From assembly GCA_016722045.1 (NCBI GenBank), contig JADKGY010000001.1, positions 1,054,001 to 1,118,000 of the forward strand: 64,000 bases of DNA, written 5' to 3'. Of the stretch, positions 45,514-53,896 are shown one piece after another; positions within the stretch are counted from its first letter, which is position 1, and the number at the start of each line of letters is the position of its first letter. This DNA is from Candidatus Opimibacter skivensis. Lineage in GTDB: Bacteria; Bacteroidota; Bacteroidia; Chitinophagales; Saprospiraceae. A program made the translations under genes and the position numbers. Under the pieces are notes generated by a model. It did not search any database. It saw only the letters and a list, made by a program, of their open reading frames with translations, and had not been told where the DNA came from.

Positions 45514-45894
45514 TTACCTGAATTTGATCACTGCGAAAATGCTTCCAATGATCAGAACGATGAAAATTATTCCCATTCCCATGATATAAGCAGTCCCTAC
45601 TCCCGGGCCTTGTTCAGAATGCGCTGACAGGCTTTTGCTCAAAACATAATGGCCACCAACAATACCTACAATCCATATCCGAAGCAGTAGCCAAGGTCTG
45701 ATAACTCCGGGGATATAATAAAGTCCAAACGTAATTGGGATCAATACGAGTGGAATAATAAAAGCAGTATTCACCCAAAAAGAATCCATTGATTTTATAG
45801 GAGAATGCGTCATCTTGATAAGCAATACAACAAGCATATAAAAGAACACCCACAACAGTTCAGGGCCGATGAGATAGTTTGACAATTTATTCAT
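45514..45894 (-). CDS. Hypothetical four-helix membrane protein
   Basis: 126 residues with about four hydrophobic segments (LLWVFFYMLVVLLIKM, FWVNTAFIIPLVLIPITFGLY, WLLLRIWIVGIVGGHYVL, YIMGMGIIFIVLIIGSIFAVI). No named domain. It overlaps the upstream coiled-coil gene by 4 bp, so the two are co-translated and may form one complex. Confidence 0.7.
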   Translation of the reverse strand: MNKLSNYLIGPELLWVFFYMLVVLLIKMTHSPIKSMDSFWVNTAFIIPLVLIPITFGLYYIPGVIRPWLLLRIWIVGIVGGHYVLSKSLSAHSEQGPGVGTAYIMGMGIIFIVLIIGSIFAVIKFR

Positions 45895-46589
45895 TTGGAT
45901 TTCTTTACCGGTTTTTTATTGAGCTTCTTTACAGGTTTTATAAGTGTAATATTTATAGCATCATCCTGGATTTCATATTTATAACCTTCAGCCTTATCAC
46001 GAATGACGCGTTCGCCAATGAAATTTAGAATAGGGAGGCGATCATCTAATGGAAGGCCTGTCTCCGCTTTCCATTTCTCGGCTTTAGGTACATTGATAAA
46101 CGCCAGTGAGAGTCCATCACGGAATTCATACCCAAACTTAAGCATGATATCTTCGCGATAAAAAATAACATTGCCTGCGCGATCTTCCTCTTCATATGCA
46201 ACATGGCCGACATGCGTTTTACCCAATGGTGCAAATCCTATATTATTCCATGCATCTGCCATCATTTTAGCAGGAACTTCCAACTCCTTCATGATATCAT
46301 TTGAGCTCATGCCAAAGAGGACGAGTTTTCGCACCATTGAAAAAAGAATATCGTCTCTGAGTCTGGCTTCAATTTCCTTACGATTCTTATCGACGAAATC
46401 TCTGGAGATGGTTTCCGCCTCGAGTTCTATCCGATGTATTTCCTCTTTTGCTGCGATCTGCATTTCAATTGCCTTCTCGTGCGCTTTCTTTGCATCTTCC
46501 GTTACTTTATCGAGATTAGCCAATGCGGCCTGCATGGATTTTTGAAATACATTAGTATCTGCAGTATAATCAGGTTGCTTTTTAGCCAT
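45891..46589 (-). CDS. Hypothetical coiled-coil protein
   Basis: 232 residues, cytosolic. Residues 20-75 are a strongly charged helix (KKAHEKAIEMQIAAKEEIHR and on) likely to coil. A following short segment with GMSSNDIMKELEVP spacing looks like a helix-turn-helix but is too weak to call. The end is lysine-rich (KKLNKKPVKKSK). No family recognised. Middle gene of a three-gene unit with membrane proteins on both sides. Confidence 0.7.
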   Translation of the reverse strand: MAKKQPDYTADTNVFQKSMQAALANLDKVTEDAKKAHEKAIEMQIAAKEEIHRIELEAETISRDFVDKNRKEIEARLRDDILFSMVRKLVLFGMSSNDIMKELEVPAKMMADAWNNIGFAPLGKTHVGHVAYEEEDRAGNVIFYREDIMLKFGYEFRDGLSLAFINVPKAEKWKAETGLPLDDRLPILNFIGERVIRDKAEGYKYEIQDDAINITLIKPVKKLNKKPVKKSK

Positions 46590-46629
46590 GGAGATTTTTT
46601 TAATTAGTTCTGATGCAAAGGCGATGGAT

Positions 46630-46914
46630 TCAACGCCAATTGGGTTTTGAAGTAAATACGATAATGAAATAAAGCAGTGCCAGAATGCCCGGAATGGCAG
46701 CTATCATCAAAATGACCTTTGCAAGCGCCATTTGATTTGCTGTTTTGAGTAAAAAGGATCCTACTAAAATTATGGCTACGACAAGGAGAATCAGAAACCA
46801 CAATCCGATATTCCTTGAAGTAATTGTGCCATCGCCTAATCCGATAAAAAAGTAATAAACCGGGATCAGGCACATGAGGGCGTTAAAAATCCAGAGGATC
46901 CAGAAGGTGGTCAT
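46630..46914 (-). CDS. Hypothetical three-helix membrane protein
   Basis: 94 residues if started at the ATG at 46914 (the frame reaches 46941). Three hydrophobic segments (FWILWIFNALMCLIPVYYFFIG, LWFLILLVVAIILVG, LMIAAIPGILALLYFIIVF). Upstream end of the unknown operon; the two 44-bp elements lie 260 and 460 bp upstream in promoter orientation. Confidence 0.6.
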   Translation of the reverse strand: MTTFWILWIFNALMCLIPVYYFFIGLGDGTITSRNIGLWFLILLVVAIILVGSFLLKTANQMALAKVILMIAAIPGILALLYFIIVFTSKPNWR

Positions 46915-47174
46915 AAGGAGGCGGCATTGAGGGATTTGCAAATATAACTTTTAGGATTGTTTCATTACCAGAATAAAAAGTGGTGATAAAGATAAAGCCA
47001 AATTCGATGATTTATTAAATAATCGATACTGGAGAATCAAGTATCCGGGAAAGGAAATTCGCGACTTTGAATATGTCTTTACGTTTATGGAATTCTTAAG
47101 TTGAGAGAATGAGTGCGAAAGACGGGGCTTTGGAACCGGGTACAATTGTGGATTCAAGTGAGTAAATATGAATT

Positions 47175-47218
47175 CATATTTAAGCTAAATATAAGTGCTT
47201 TGTAAACGTTTGTTAACG
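47175..47218 (-). promoter_or_regulatory. 44-bp dispersed regulatory element, copy 1
   Basis: Same 44-bp element as 47376-47419 (38 of 44 bases identical by eye, no gaps). One half holds TATTTAAGCTAAATA, the other GTAAACGTTTGTTAACG. In the intergenic 46942-47449 between lnt and the unknown operon; nothing else is coded there. Confidence 0.7.
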
Positions 47219-47375
47219 CATAACTTATTCCAGTTACAATTCAGATGGTAACAATTTCACTAGCTATTGTTTAGTATTTATCAGCATTGTGAAGCATTTA
47301 GTGAGATTTCTCTATGCAGGAAAAGACGCATTTCAGACTTATTTACGGTAGTAAAAATGAGTGATAATATCAATT

Positions 47376-47419
47376 CATATTTAAGCAATATATAAGCACT
47401 TCGTAAACGTTTGTAAACG
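47376..47419 (-). promoter_or_regulatory. 44-bp dispersed regulatory element, copy 2
   Basis: Starts 201 bp from copy 1 in the same orientation and matches copy 3 at 52941-52984 at 39 of 44 bases. The AAACGTTT palindrome and a TATTTAAG half-site are both kept. Confidence 0.7.
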
Positions 47420-47449
47420 GATAATGAACCTCCGCTTAACTCCGAAGAA

Positions 47450-49225
47450 TCATTTCCTTCTTACCATTTGATACGCAAACATGCTTAGTGTCAGGATAGA
47501 AAAGAGAACCATTCCTTTTGCAATCAGATCTCCGAAACGAGTATACAATGTAATTCTCGTCTCAGGAATAATTTCACCTTTAATAGCTGCAGCAACACCA
47601 TATTGAGTAGCCTGATGGATTTGCCCCCGGATATCAATAAAACATGATATTCCTGTATTGGCACTTCTTGCGATCGGCCTTCGATGCTCAATAGCTCTTA
47701 ACGCACCTAGCTTCAAATGCTGGATATGCCCAGGTGTATTATCCCACCAACCATCATTGGTCACAATGAAAAAAGCTGTAGCGCCATTTTTTACATACCC
47801 ACCTGTATATTCACCAAAAATAGATTCATAACAAATAATCGGCCCCACATTTAATGGCCCGCCTTTGAACACTGATCGCTCAGGTTGCTCAGTCAATCCT
47901 TCATAACTCCCTCCCAGGCTAACAATGATAGGCTTCAAAAAGAAGAGGACTGCTTTGAAAGGAAACATCTCCGGGCCAGGTACCAATTTAGATTTAAAAT
48001 AAACCTGCAGATCTTTTGTTCCTGATGATAATTGAATGGCTGAATTTTGAACATCCCAGTAAGTTGTATCTTCTCTTGGACTGATGTGAATCCTGAAATT
48101 TGTATTTTCTAATTCATTCCTTTTTAAAATACGATATGATGTAATTCCGGCAACAAGATGAAGTTGTGGAAATGAATCAATAAAATGTTGAAATAAATCT
48201 ACCACAGGATTGTCAACGTTTCCATTAATCTGCACTCCTTCAAAACTGGTTTCAGGAAAAACTAAATATGACGATAAGCTATCAACACTTTGTCTGGACA
48301 ATTCAAGAAATCGTTTTAACTGAGTACGTTCAGGAATGGTAAATTTTTCATAATGAGGTTCGAAATTAGGTTGAACTATTGTGACCGAAACAGGTTTCGC
48401 ATCACCAGGTTTAGTAGTGAACCAAAGCGTCAGGGAAAATAGTATGGGGATAAAAAATAAACCAACATATAATCCTACTCTTAATGGTTTTGCATGCAGC
48501 CACCGCTGAATCATTGAATAGCCTACAACATTCAGTAAGAGTATCCATAATGATCCGCCGAATGTACCTGTGTATTCATACCATTGCACTGCCCATGGAT
48601 ATTCTGCCAAAGCATTTCCCAGGGTGAGCCATGGCCATAATAAATCCCAATGATGATGTATGTATTCAAAAGAAATCCAGAAGGAAATAAAAATGACAAA
48701 GAACCACCTGACAGGCAGACGACGACCAACAAAATGAATGATAACCACAACTGTTGTCATCAAAAATGCATTTAAAAAATTGGCAATAATGCCTGCAATA
48801 AATGCCGTGTTTGTAACCCAGAAGGTGGCTATGATATTCCAAATGATGAATGCATGAAATGCATAAAAAAATATCTGGGATGGGCTTACCTTATCTTTTT
48901 TTTGAAAAATTCCATTCTCAACATCTAACAATGGGATCCATGCAAATGCCACTATCCAGGTAAGGGGTGAAGGTGGGAATCCTAGTCCCAGCATAACACC
49001 CGATAAAGATGCAGCACCCAACCATTTTCTTTTTTCTGCTTCTTTAGGAAAAAAAAACAGGATCAATACAGACCAGAATGACAATAGCATAACCAGAGGC
49101 CACCATCCCCACAATGGTAAAATACTGATACGCCAGATCGAAATTCCGAATATGACCAGTAGCAACATGATAGCTACAATCCTTGGTAAATTGGATGATT
49201 TCAAACCAATTATTTTGTTTAGCAT
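47450..49225 (-). CDS. lnt: Apolipoprotein N-acyltransferase
   Basis: Adds the third acyl chain to lipoproteins in the inner membrane. The N-terminal half has several membrane helices; the C-terminal nitrilase-like domain carries the Glu-Lys-Cys triad in LVFPETSFEGV, YFKSKLVPGPEMFPF and PIICYESIFGEYTGG, followed by TNDGWWDNTPGHIQHL and RRPIARSANTGIS. 591 residues, longer than E. coli Lnt. Its substrates would include the lipoproteins in this window. Confidence 0.93.
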   Translation of the reverse strand: MLNKIIGLKSSNLPRIVAIMLLLVIFGISIWRISILPLWGWWPLVMLLSFWSVLILFFFPKEAEKRKWLGAASLSGVMLGLGFPPSPLTWIVAFAWIPLLDVENGIFQKKDKVSPSQIFFYAFHAFIIWNIIATFWVTNTAFIAGIIANFLNAFLMTTVVVIIHFVGRRLPVRWFFVIFISFWISFEYIHHHWDLLWPWLTLGNALAEYPWAVQWYEYTGTFGGSLWILLLNVVGYSMIQRWLHAKPLRVGLYVGLFFIPILFSLTLWFTTKPGDAKPVSVTIVQPNFEPHYEKFTIPERTQLKRFLELSRQSVDSLSSYLVFPETSFEGVQINGNVDNPVVDLFQHFIDSFPQLHLVAGITSYRILKRNELENTNFRIHISPREDTTYWDVQNSAIQLSSGTKDLQVYFKSKLVPGPEMFPFKAVLFFLKPIIVSLGGSYEGLTEQPERSVFKGGPLNVGPIICYESIFGEYTGGYVKNGATAFFIVTNDGWWDNTPGHIQHLKLGALRAIEHRRPIARSANTGISCFIDIRGQIHQATQYGVAAAIKGEIIPETRITLYTRFGDLIAKGMVLFSILTLSMFAYQMVRRK

Positions 49226-49291
49226 GGAATGGTTCAGCTCTTGAGCTTTGATCAGGCATTAAGGTACAAAGTTCAACGTCCTGAGAAGATA

Positions 49292-51445
49292 CTAACTTAT
49301 CGGCATTCCGCTTTCATCGGCAGCAGCCTGAATAAAATGCAGACGTCCGTCTCCGGATTCTGCCATCAGGATCATACCCTGCGATTCTACACCTTTCAAC
49401 TTACGAGGCTCAAGATTTGCAAGAATAACGACATATTTACCCGGCAATTCTTCAGGGCGATAATGTTTTGCAATACCACTGACAACTGTTCGTTCTACCC
49501 CATTCATTTCAAGAGTAAGCTTTAACAATTTATCGGCTTTAGGGACAGCTTCAGCCGCAATGATCTTTGCTGTTCTTATATCAAGCTTTGCAAAATCCTC
49601 GTAAGTGATATTTGGTTTTTCAGGTGATGTCTTTTCAGTTGCTTGCTCTGCAGGAGCTGATTGAACAGGTGGGACGCTTTCCTGAAGTTTCGAAATCTGT
49701 CGTTGAATCCATTCATCTTCTACCCTACTAAACAAATGCTCAGCCTGTGACAGCAAATGGTTGTCTTTGATTAAATGTGTTCCCTCTGCCAACTGATCCA
49801 ATGTAGTGACCCAAATGCCTTGTTCAACAATAGGGTCAAGTGAAAGTAATTTTCGAAGACGTGCAGATGCACCCGGCATAAATGGATTTAAGCCAATGCT
49901 TATCGCAGCACAATATTGCAAACATAAATTCAGCACCGCCTTAACGGTTTCCGGTTCATCTTTCTGAATCTTCCAGGGTTCGTTAAACTGAAGGATTTGA
50001 TTTCCAGCGGAAGCGATATCCATAACCGCTTTAAGACTTGCCCTGAAATCAAATTTTGAAATATTATCCTGGATCGTCCACATCCTGTCGAAGAGATCCA
50101 TCATTTCGACTTCATGCCATGATGCCTCATCATTGCCATGCGCACCTACGATCGGTGTGTCTTCATCGAAGGCAGGAACTTTGCCATCATAAAATTTATG
50201 TGTCAATACAAGCACGCGATGAACAAAATTGGCGAGTGTACCTACCAAATCTGCATTGACATCTGCCTGATACCCTTTCCACGTGAATTCGGCGTCTTTT
50301 TGTTCGGGCATGTTCTTGATCAACACATATCTAAGTGCATCCGTCTGATCCGGATTTTCATTCAGGAATTCATGAACCCAAATCGCCCAGTTTCGTGATG
50401 TTGATATTTTTTGTTCTTCGAGATTCAGAAACTGATTGGCCGGCACGTTGATGGGGAGATTATACTGACCGTGTGCTTTAAGGATGGCTGGAAAAATCAG
50501 ACAATGGAAAACGATATTGTCTTTGCCGATAAAATGAATCAATGCGGATTCCGGATCCTGCCAATAAGATTTCCAGTCTTTGCCATTATTGGATGCCCAT
50601 TGTTTGGTTGCAGAAATGTAACCAATCGGCGCGTCCATCCAGACGTATAATTTCTTGCCTTGCGAACCTGGAATTTCCTGTGGCATATCTACACCCCAAT
50701 CAAGATCACGCGTCATTGCTCTTGGTTGCAACCCGCCATCTAACCAGGATTTACATTGACCGAGAACATGTGTTTTCCATTCAGACGGATCATGATGTTC
50801 GGTGCCATCTAGTGTGCCATTTTCAATATAGTCCTTCAACCAGGATTCATACTTGTTGAGTGGCAGGTACCAATGTTTTGTCTTTCGAAGTTCAGGTATG
50901 GTGCCTGTAATTGTGGAGACGGGATTGATAAGATCAAGAGGACTTAAAGAAGAACCACAATTTTCGCATTGATCACCATAAGCGGAAGGATTTCCACATT
51001 TTGGACATGTACCTTTGATATAACGGTCAGCTAAAAATTTTTCTGCTGTACTATCGTAGTATTGCTCTGATTCCTCTTCGATGAATTCACCTTTGCCATA
51101 TAAATTTCTGAAAAATTCCTGTGCCGTATCATGATGTAATGGAGAAGAGGTACGATGATAAATATCAAATGAGATACCTGCTTTCTGAAAGGTGTCCTGG
51201 AATAGGGCATGATATTTATCCACGATAACCTGAGGTGTGGAGTTTTCCTTCATCGCTTTGATCGTGATTGCCGCACCATTTTCATCAGAGCCGCATATAA
51301 AAGCGACATCATTGTCAAGCATGCGTAGCATACGAACATAGATGTCTGCAGGAAGATATGCGCCGGTGAGATGGCCTATATGAAGTGGACCGTTCGCATA
51401 GGGCAACGCGGATGTCACGAGATAACGTTTGGGGGGATGGATCAT
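49292..51445 (-). CDS. metG: Methionyl-tRNA synthetase with C-terminal tRNA-binding domain
   Basis: Class I synthetase. ATP-site motif HIGH in PLHIGHLTGAYLPAD (residues 22-25) and KISTS in EEQKISTSRNWAIWV (variant of KMSKS). Zinc knuckle CPKCGNPSAYGDQCENCGSS at about residue 146. The last 110 residues form the Trbp111/EMAPII tRNA-binding domain (FAKLDIRTAKIIAAEAVPKA, ILANLEPRKLKGVESQGMIL). I start at the ATG at 51445 (717 residues); the frame goes to 51505 but over repeat text. Confidence 0.95.
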   Translation of the reverse strand: MIHPPKRYLVTSALPYANGPLHIGHLTGAYLPADIYVRMLRMLDNDVAFICGSDENGAAITIKAMKENSTPQVIVDKYHALFQDTFQKAGISFDIYHRTSSPLHHDTAQEFFRNLYGKGEFIEEESEQYYDSTAEKFLADRYIKGTCPKCGNPSAYGDQCENCGSSLSPLDLINPVSTITGTIPELRKTKHWYLPLNKYESWLKDYIENGTLDGTEHHDPSEWKTHVLGQCKSWLDGGLQPRAMTRDLDWGVDMPQEIPGSQGKKLYVWMDAPIGYISATKQWASNNGKDWKSYWQDPESALIHFIGKDNIVFHCLIFPAILKAHGQYNLPINVPANQFLNLEEQKISTSRNWAIWVHEFLNENPDQTDALRYVLIKNMPEQKDAEFTWKGYQADVNADLVGTLANFVHRVLVLTHKFYDGKVPAFDEDTPIVGAHGNDEASWHEVEMMDLFDRMWTIQDNISKFDFRASLKAVMDIASAGNQILQFNEPWKIQKDEPETVKAVLNLCLQYCAAISIGLNPFMPGASARLRKLLSLDPIVEQGIWVTTLDQLAEGTHLIKDNHLLSQAEHLFSRVEDEWIQRQISKLQESVPPVQSAPAEQATEKTSPEKPNITYEDFAKLDIRTAKIIAAEAVPKADKLLKLTLEMNGVERTVVSGIAKHYRPEELPGKYVVILANLEPRKLKGVESQGMILMAESGDGRLHFIQAAADESGMPIS

Positions 51446-51502
51446 AATCTGTAAATCAAAGTGCGAAGTTAGGAATATTGTAAATATAGGGTAAGGGGAA
51501 GG

Positions 51503-51545
51503 CAAAGGCGGAGGCTAAGGTGAAGGCTGAGGCTGAGGAAAAGGC
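51503..51545. repeat. Degenerate purine repeat (aaggctgagg)
   Basis: Imperfect 6-10-bp units of aaggcgg / aaggctg between metG and tag. It is an exception to the stop-codon pattern of the other arrays: neither strand carries regular stops. Confidence 0.6.
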
Positions 51546-51645
51546 TATATCAGCGCAAACAACCACTTTGATTGCATTACAAAGCGATCCGACTGTGATT
51601 TAATTTGTCAGCTTGCAAGTACCAAGCAACAAATCATTAGTGGTG

Positions 51646-52245
51646 TTATAAAGATTTAGGTTTAAGCTTATTCACTTCTTCATGTCTGAAGCATGTCACG
51701 ATATGGTCATTGTACATTCCTACAGCCTGCATGAATGCGTAGATGATTGTAGAACCGACAAAACTGAATCCTCGTTTCTTCAGATCTTTGCTAAGCGCAT
51801 CACTTTCAGGTGAAGTGGCGCGAAAGTCTTCTTTGGATTTGATTTTCGTAATTATTGGTTTGCCATCGACAAAAGACCAAAGGTGGGTGCTAAAATCGAT
51901 GCCCTGGTCCAACATCTCCAGGTAGGCTTTTGCATTGGTGCGGGTTGCAAATACTTTAAGACGATTGCGTATGATGCGATCGTCGAGCAGGATTTTCTCT
52001 AGTTTTTTATCTGCGTACTTCGCTATTTTTTCAGGATCAAGATTATCAAAAACGGCCATGTATCCTGGTTGTCTTCTGAGTATGGTGATCCAGCTTAGGC
52101 CTGCCTGTGCACCGTCGAGTATGAGTTTGGCGAAGAGGGCTTTATTGTCCCATTCGGGTACGCCCCAGACGGTGTCGTGATAATGCAGATAGAGTTCGTC
52201 ATTGCCGGGCCAGTGGCATCGGGTGATTTCTTTTGATTTGGACAT
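51646..52245 (-). CDS. tag: DNA-3-methyladenine glycosylase I
   Basis: Excises 3-methyladenine from DNA. Text is diagnostic: CHWPGNDELYLHYHDTVWGVPEWDN, LFAKLILDGAQAGLSWITILRRQ, FAFMQAVG-type end seen as IIYAFMQAVGMYNDHIVTCFRH, with Cys9, the His of YHDTVWG, and the C-terminal His and Cys that bind zinc in Tag. 199 residues, normal. Confidence 0.93.
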   Translation of the reverse strand: MSKSKEITRCHWPGNDELYLHYHDTVWGVPEWDNKALFAKLILDGAQAGLSWITILRRQPGYMAVFDNLDPEKIAKYADKKLEKILLDDRIIRNRLKVFATRTNAKAYLEMLDQGIDFSTHLWSFVDGKPIITKIKSKEDFRATSPESDALSKDLKKRGFSFVGSTIIYAFMQAVGMYNDHIVTCFRHEEVNKLKPKSL

Positions 52246-52318
52246 AGAAATTGATTTCAGGGGGTGAAAAATAGAGAGTATATATTAATTAATGAAGGGG
52301 TTTTAGAAAAAATAAACT

Positions 52319-52341
52319 CACTTATATTTCACTTAAATATA
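52319..52341. promoter_or_regulatory. Half of the 44-bp element upstream of arsR copy 2
   Basis: cacttatatttc-acttaaatata matches the CTTATATTTgcCTTAAATATA half of copy 3 (about 20 of 24 bases). It lies 196 bp upstream of the ATG at 52537. The rest of 52246-52536 is AT-rich with no gene. Confidence 0.5.
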
Positions 52342-52536
52342 AATGAAATTCGATTCTCTACCACAGGTGATTATAATTACACTATCGAAAGCCTATTATT
52401 AGAAAAATCCAAAGAAATATTTTAAACTTTTTTTTTAAAAAATGCTTAACTGAAGTAATTTTTTTTGCAAATCAATTTTAAACCCCTTATTTTTATCCAA
52501 GTTGAAAACATTGAAATCCTAAAAATAACTTCACCT

Positions 52537-52845
52537 ATGGCATACTCCAGACAAAATCTTTACAGCCAACAGGATCAAATCGCAAGTTACTTTGCGAAGG
52601 CGCTAAGTCATTCCGCCCGTTTATTGCTTCTGTCAAAACTTTACCTTGAAGGCCCATCGACAGCTGGGAATTTGGCAAAATTGCATCCAATATCTGTTCA
52701 GGCAATTTCGCAACATTTGAGAATTTTACGAAAGGCTGATTTAGTAATATCATGGGAAAAATTTCCAAATACTTTTTACAAAATCAATAAGAAAAATTTC
52801 AATAAAATGAATCGCTATTTAAAGGCCTATCTTGATCAATTCTGA
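52537..52845 (+). CDS. ArsR-family winged-helix regulator (copy 2)
   Basis: 102 residues from the ATG at 52537; a longer TTG-initiated frame to 52465 adds unlike text. Helix-turn-helix block AKALSHSARLLLLSKLYLEG, STAGNLAKLHPISVQAISQHLRILRKADLV aligns closely with copy 1 at 32536 (shared HPxxxxAxSQHLxxLRKxDxV). No cysteine at all, so no metal site of the classic kind. Flanked on both sides by copies of the shared motif. Confidence 0.85.
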   Translation: MAYSRQNLYSQQDQIASYFAKALSHSARLLLLSKLYLEGPSTAGNLAKLHPISVQAISQHLRILRKADLVISWEKFPNTFYKINKKNFNKMNRYLKAYLDQF

Positions 52846-52940
52846 ATCTTTTTTCATTACGGCATTCAACTTCGAAAGCCAAAAAAGATTGCAAAATCTT
52901 TAAATCAGTATTTCAATAGTACTTTGCAAACGTTTGTAAA

Positions 52941-52984
52941 CGTTTACAAACGCTTACGAAGTGCTTATATTTGCCTTAAATATA
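52941..52984 (-). promoter_or_regulatory. 44-bp dispersed regulatory element, copy 3
   Basis: Reverse-oriented copy with no gaps against copies 1 and 2. Immediately beside it (52931-52948) the direct and palindromic repeats of AAACGTTT/GTAAACGTTTAC look like a LacI-type operator. On the plus strand it includes TATATTTG (52966-52973), a perfect -7 box facing the DUF2490 gene 135-150 bp away. Confidence 0.65.
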
Positions 52985-53118
52985 AAACCCTGTATTCATC
53001 GATATCTTAGGGGATATCTCATTCGATTTCCTATGCCTGAAAATCATCCATCACAAACTCTTCAGGTATCAAGTACCCTTTTTACCTTCTCACTTTCGCA
53101 CTCCCAATGCTACCCATT

Positions 53119-53847
53119 ATGAAGCATCTACCAATAATTCTTTTATGCCTCATCTCTTTTCTTTCATCCGCCCAAAAACAAATCACTTCCCAACCTCAAA
53201 TCTGGTTCAAATACTATCTGAAAATCCCCATTAACCCCCAATGGCAAATCCGTCAGGAAATCGATGACCGAAATTTTATCAACCCAGCAAGACAATCTCA
53301 ATTTCTTGAACGAACTCACCTCCAACGAAATCTTGGCAAAGGCTGGATCACTTCATTAGGATTTACATACAGCGAAGTAGCTACCCCCGCAGATCCAAAC
53401 ATTAAATCTTATAGCAACATTCGCGAATTACGTCCAAGCCTGGAAATAGGTCATCTCAATAAACTCAACGAAAAATGGAATCTTCACCAACGCGTCTGGA
53501 ATGAATTCAGGTTTTTTCAACAAAATGACAAATCGTATCTGTATTCCAACATGAGATTACGGTACAAGATTGAAACCCATTTCAAGCTTTCTTCACTACT
53601 TAGTTTTTTTGCCTTTGAGGAACTTCATATCAACCTGGGAAAAAATATCGTTTTCAATACATTTGATCAAAACAGGTTTGGAATAGGCTGCGAGATCTCT
53701 CCCATAAAAAATATTGGATTTGAATTCACTTATATCAATTGGTTCCAACAAAGATCATCAGGTAACGAATATTTTAACAGAAATATCTTCCGGCTCGCTT
53801 TGAATCATACATTGATGCTAAGAAAAAGAAAGCCTGTGGAAAACTAA
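53119..53847 (+). CDS. DUF2490 family outer-membrane protein
   Basis: 242 residues starting at ATG 53119 (MKHLPIILLCLISFLSSAQ signal peptide). The mature part begins with QPQIWFKYYLKIPINPQWQIRQEIDDRNF and repeats strand-like text (LYSNMRLRYKIETHFKLSSLLSFFAF, NIFRLALNHTLMLRK), the pattern of the DUF2490 beta-barrels of Bacteroidota. Function unknown. The gene sits downstream of 44-bp element copy 3. Confidence 0.78.
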   Translation: MKHLPIILLCLISFLSSAQKQITSQPQIWFKYYLKIPINPQWQIRQEIDDRNFINPARQSQFLERTHLQRNLGKGWITSLGFTYSEVATPADPNIKSYSNIRELRPSLEIGHLNKLNEKWNLHQRVWNEFRFFQQNDKSYLYSNMRLRYKIETHFKLSSLLSFFAFEELHINLGKNIVFNTFDQNRFGIGCEISPIKNIGFEFTYINWFQQRSSGNEYFNRNIFRLALNHTLMLRKRKPVEN

Positions 53848-53896
53848 TTAATGTCACCAACGGATTGTCCTCACTCAGGGGAATAACACCTCATTT

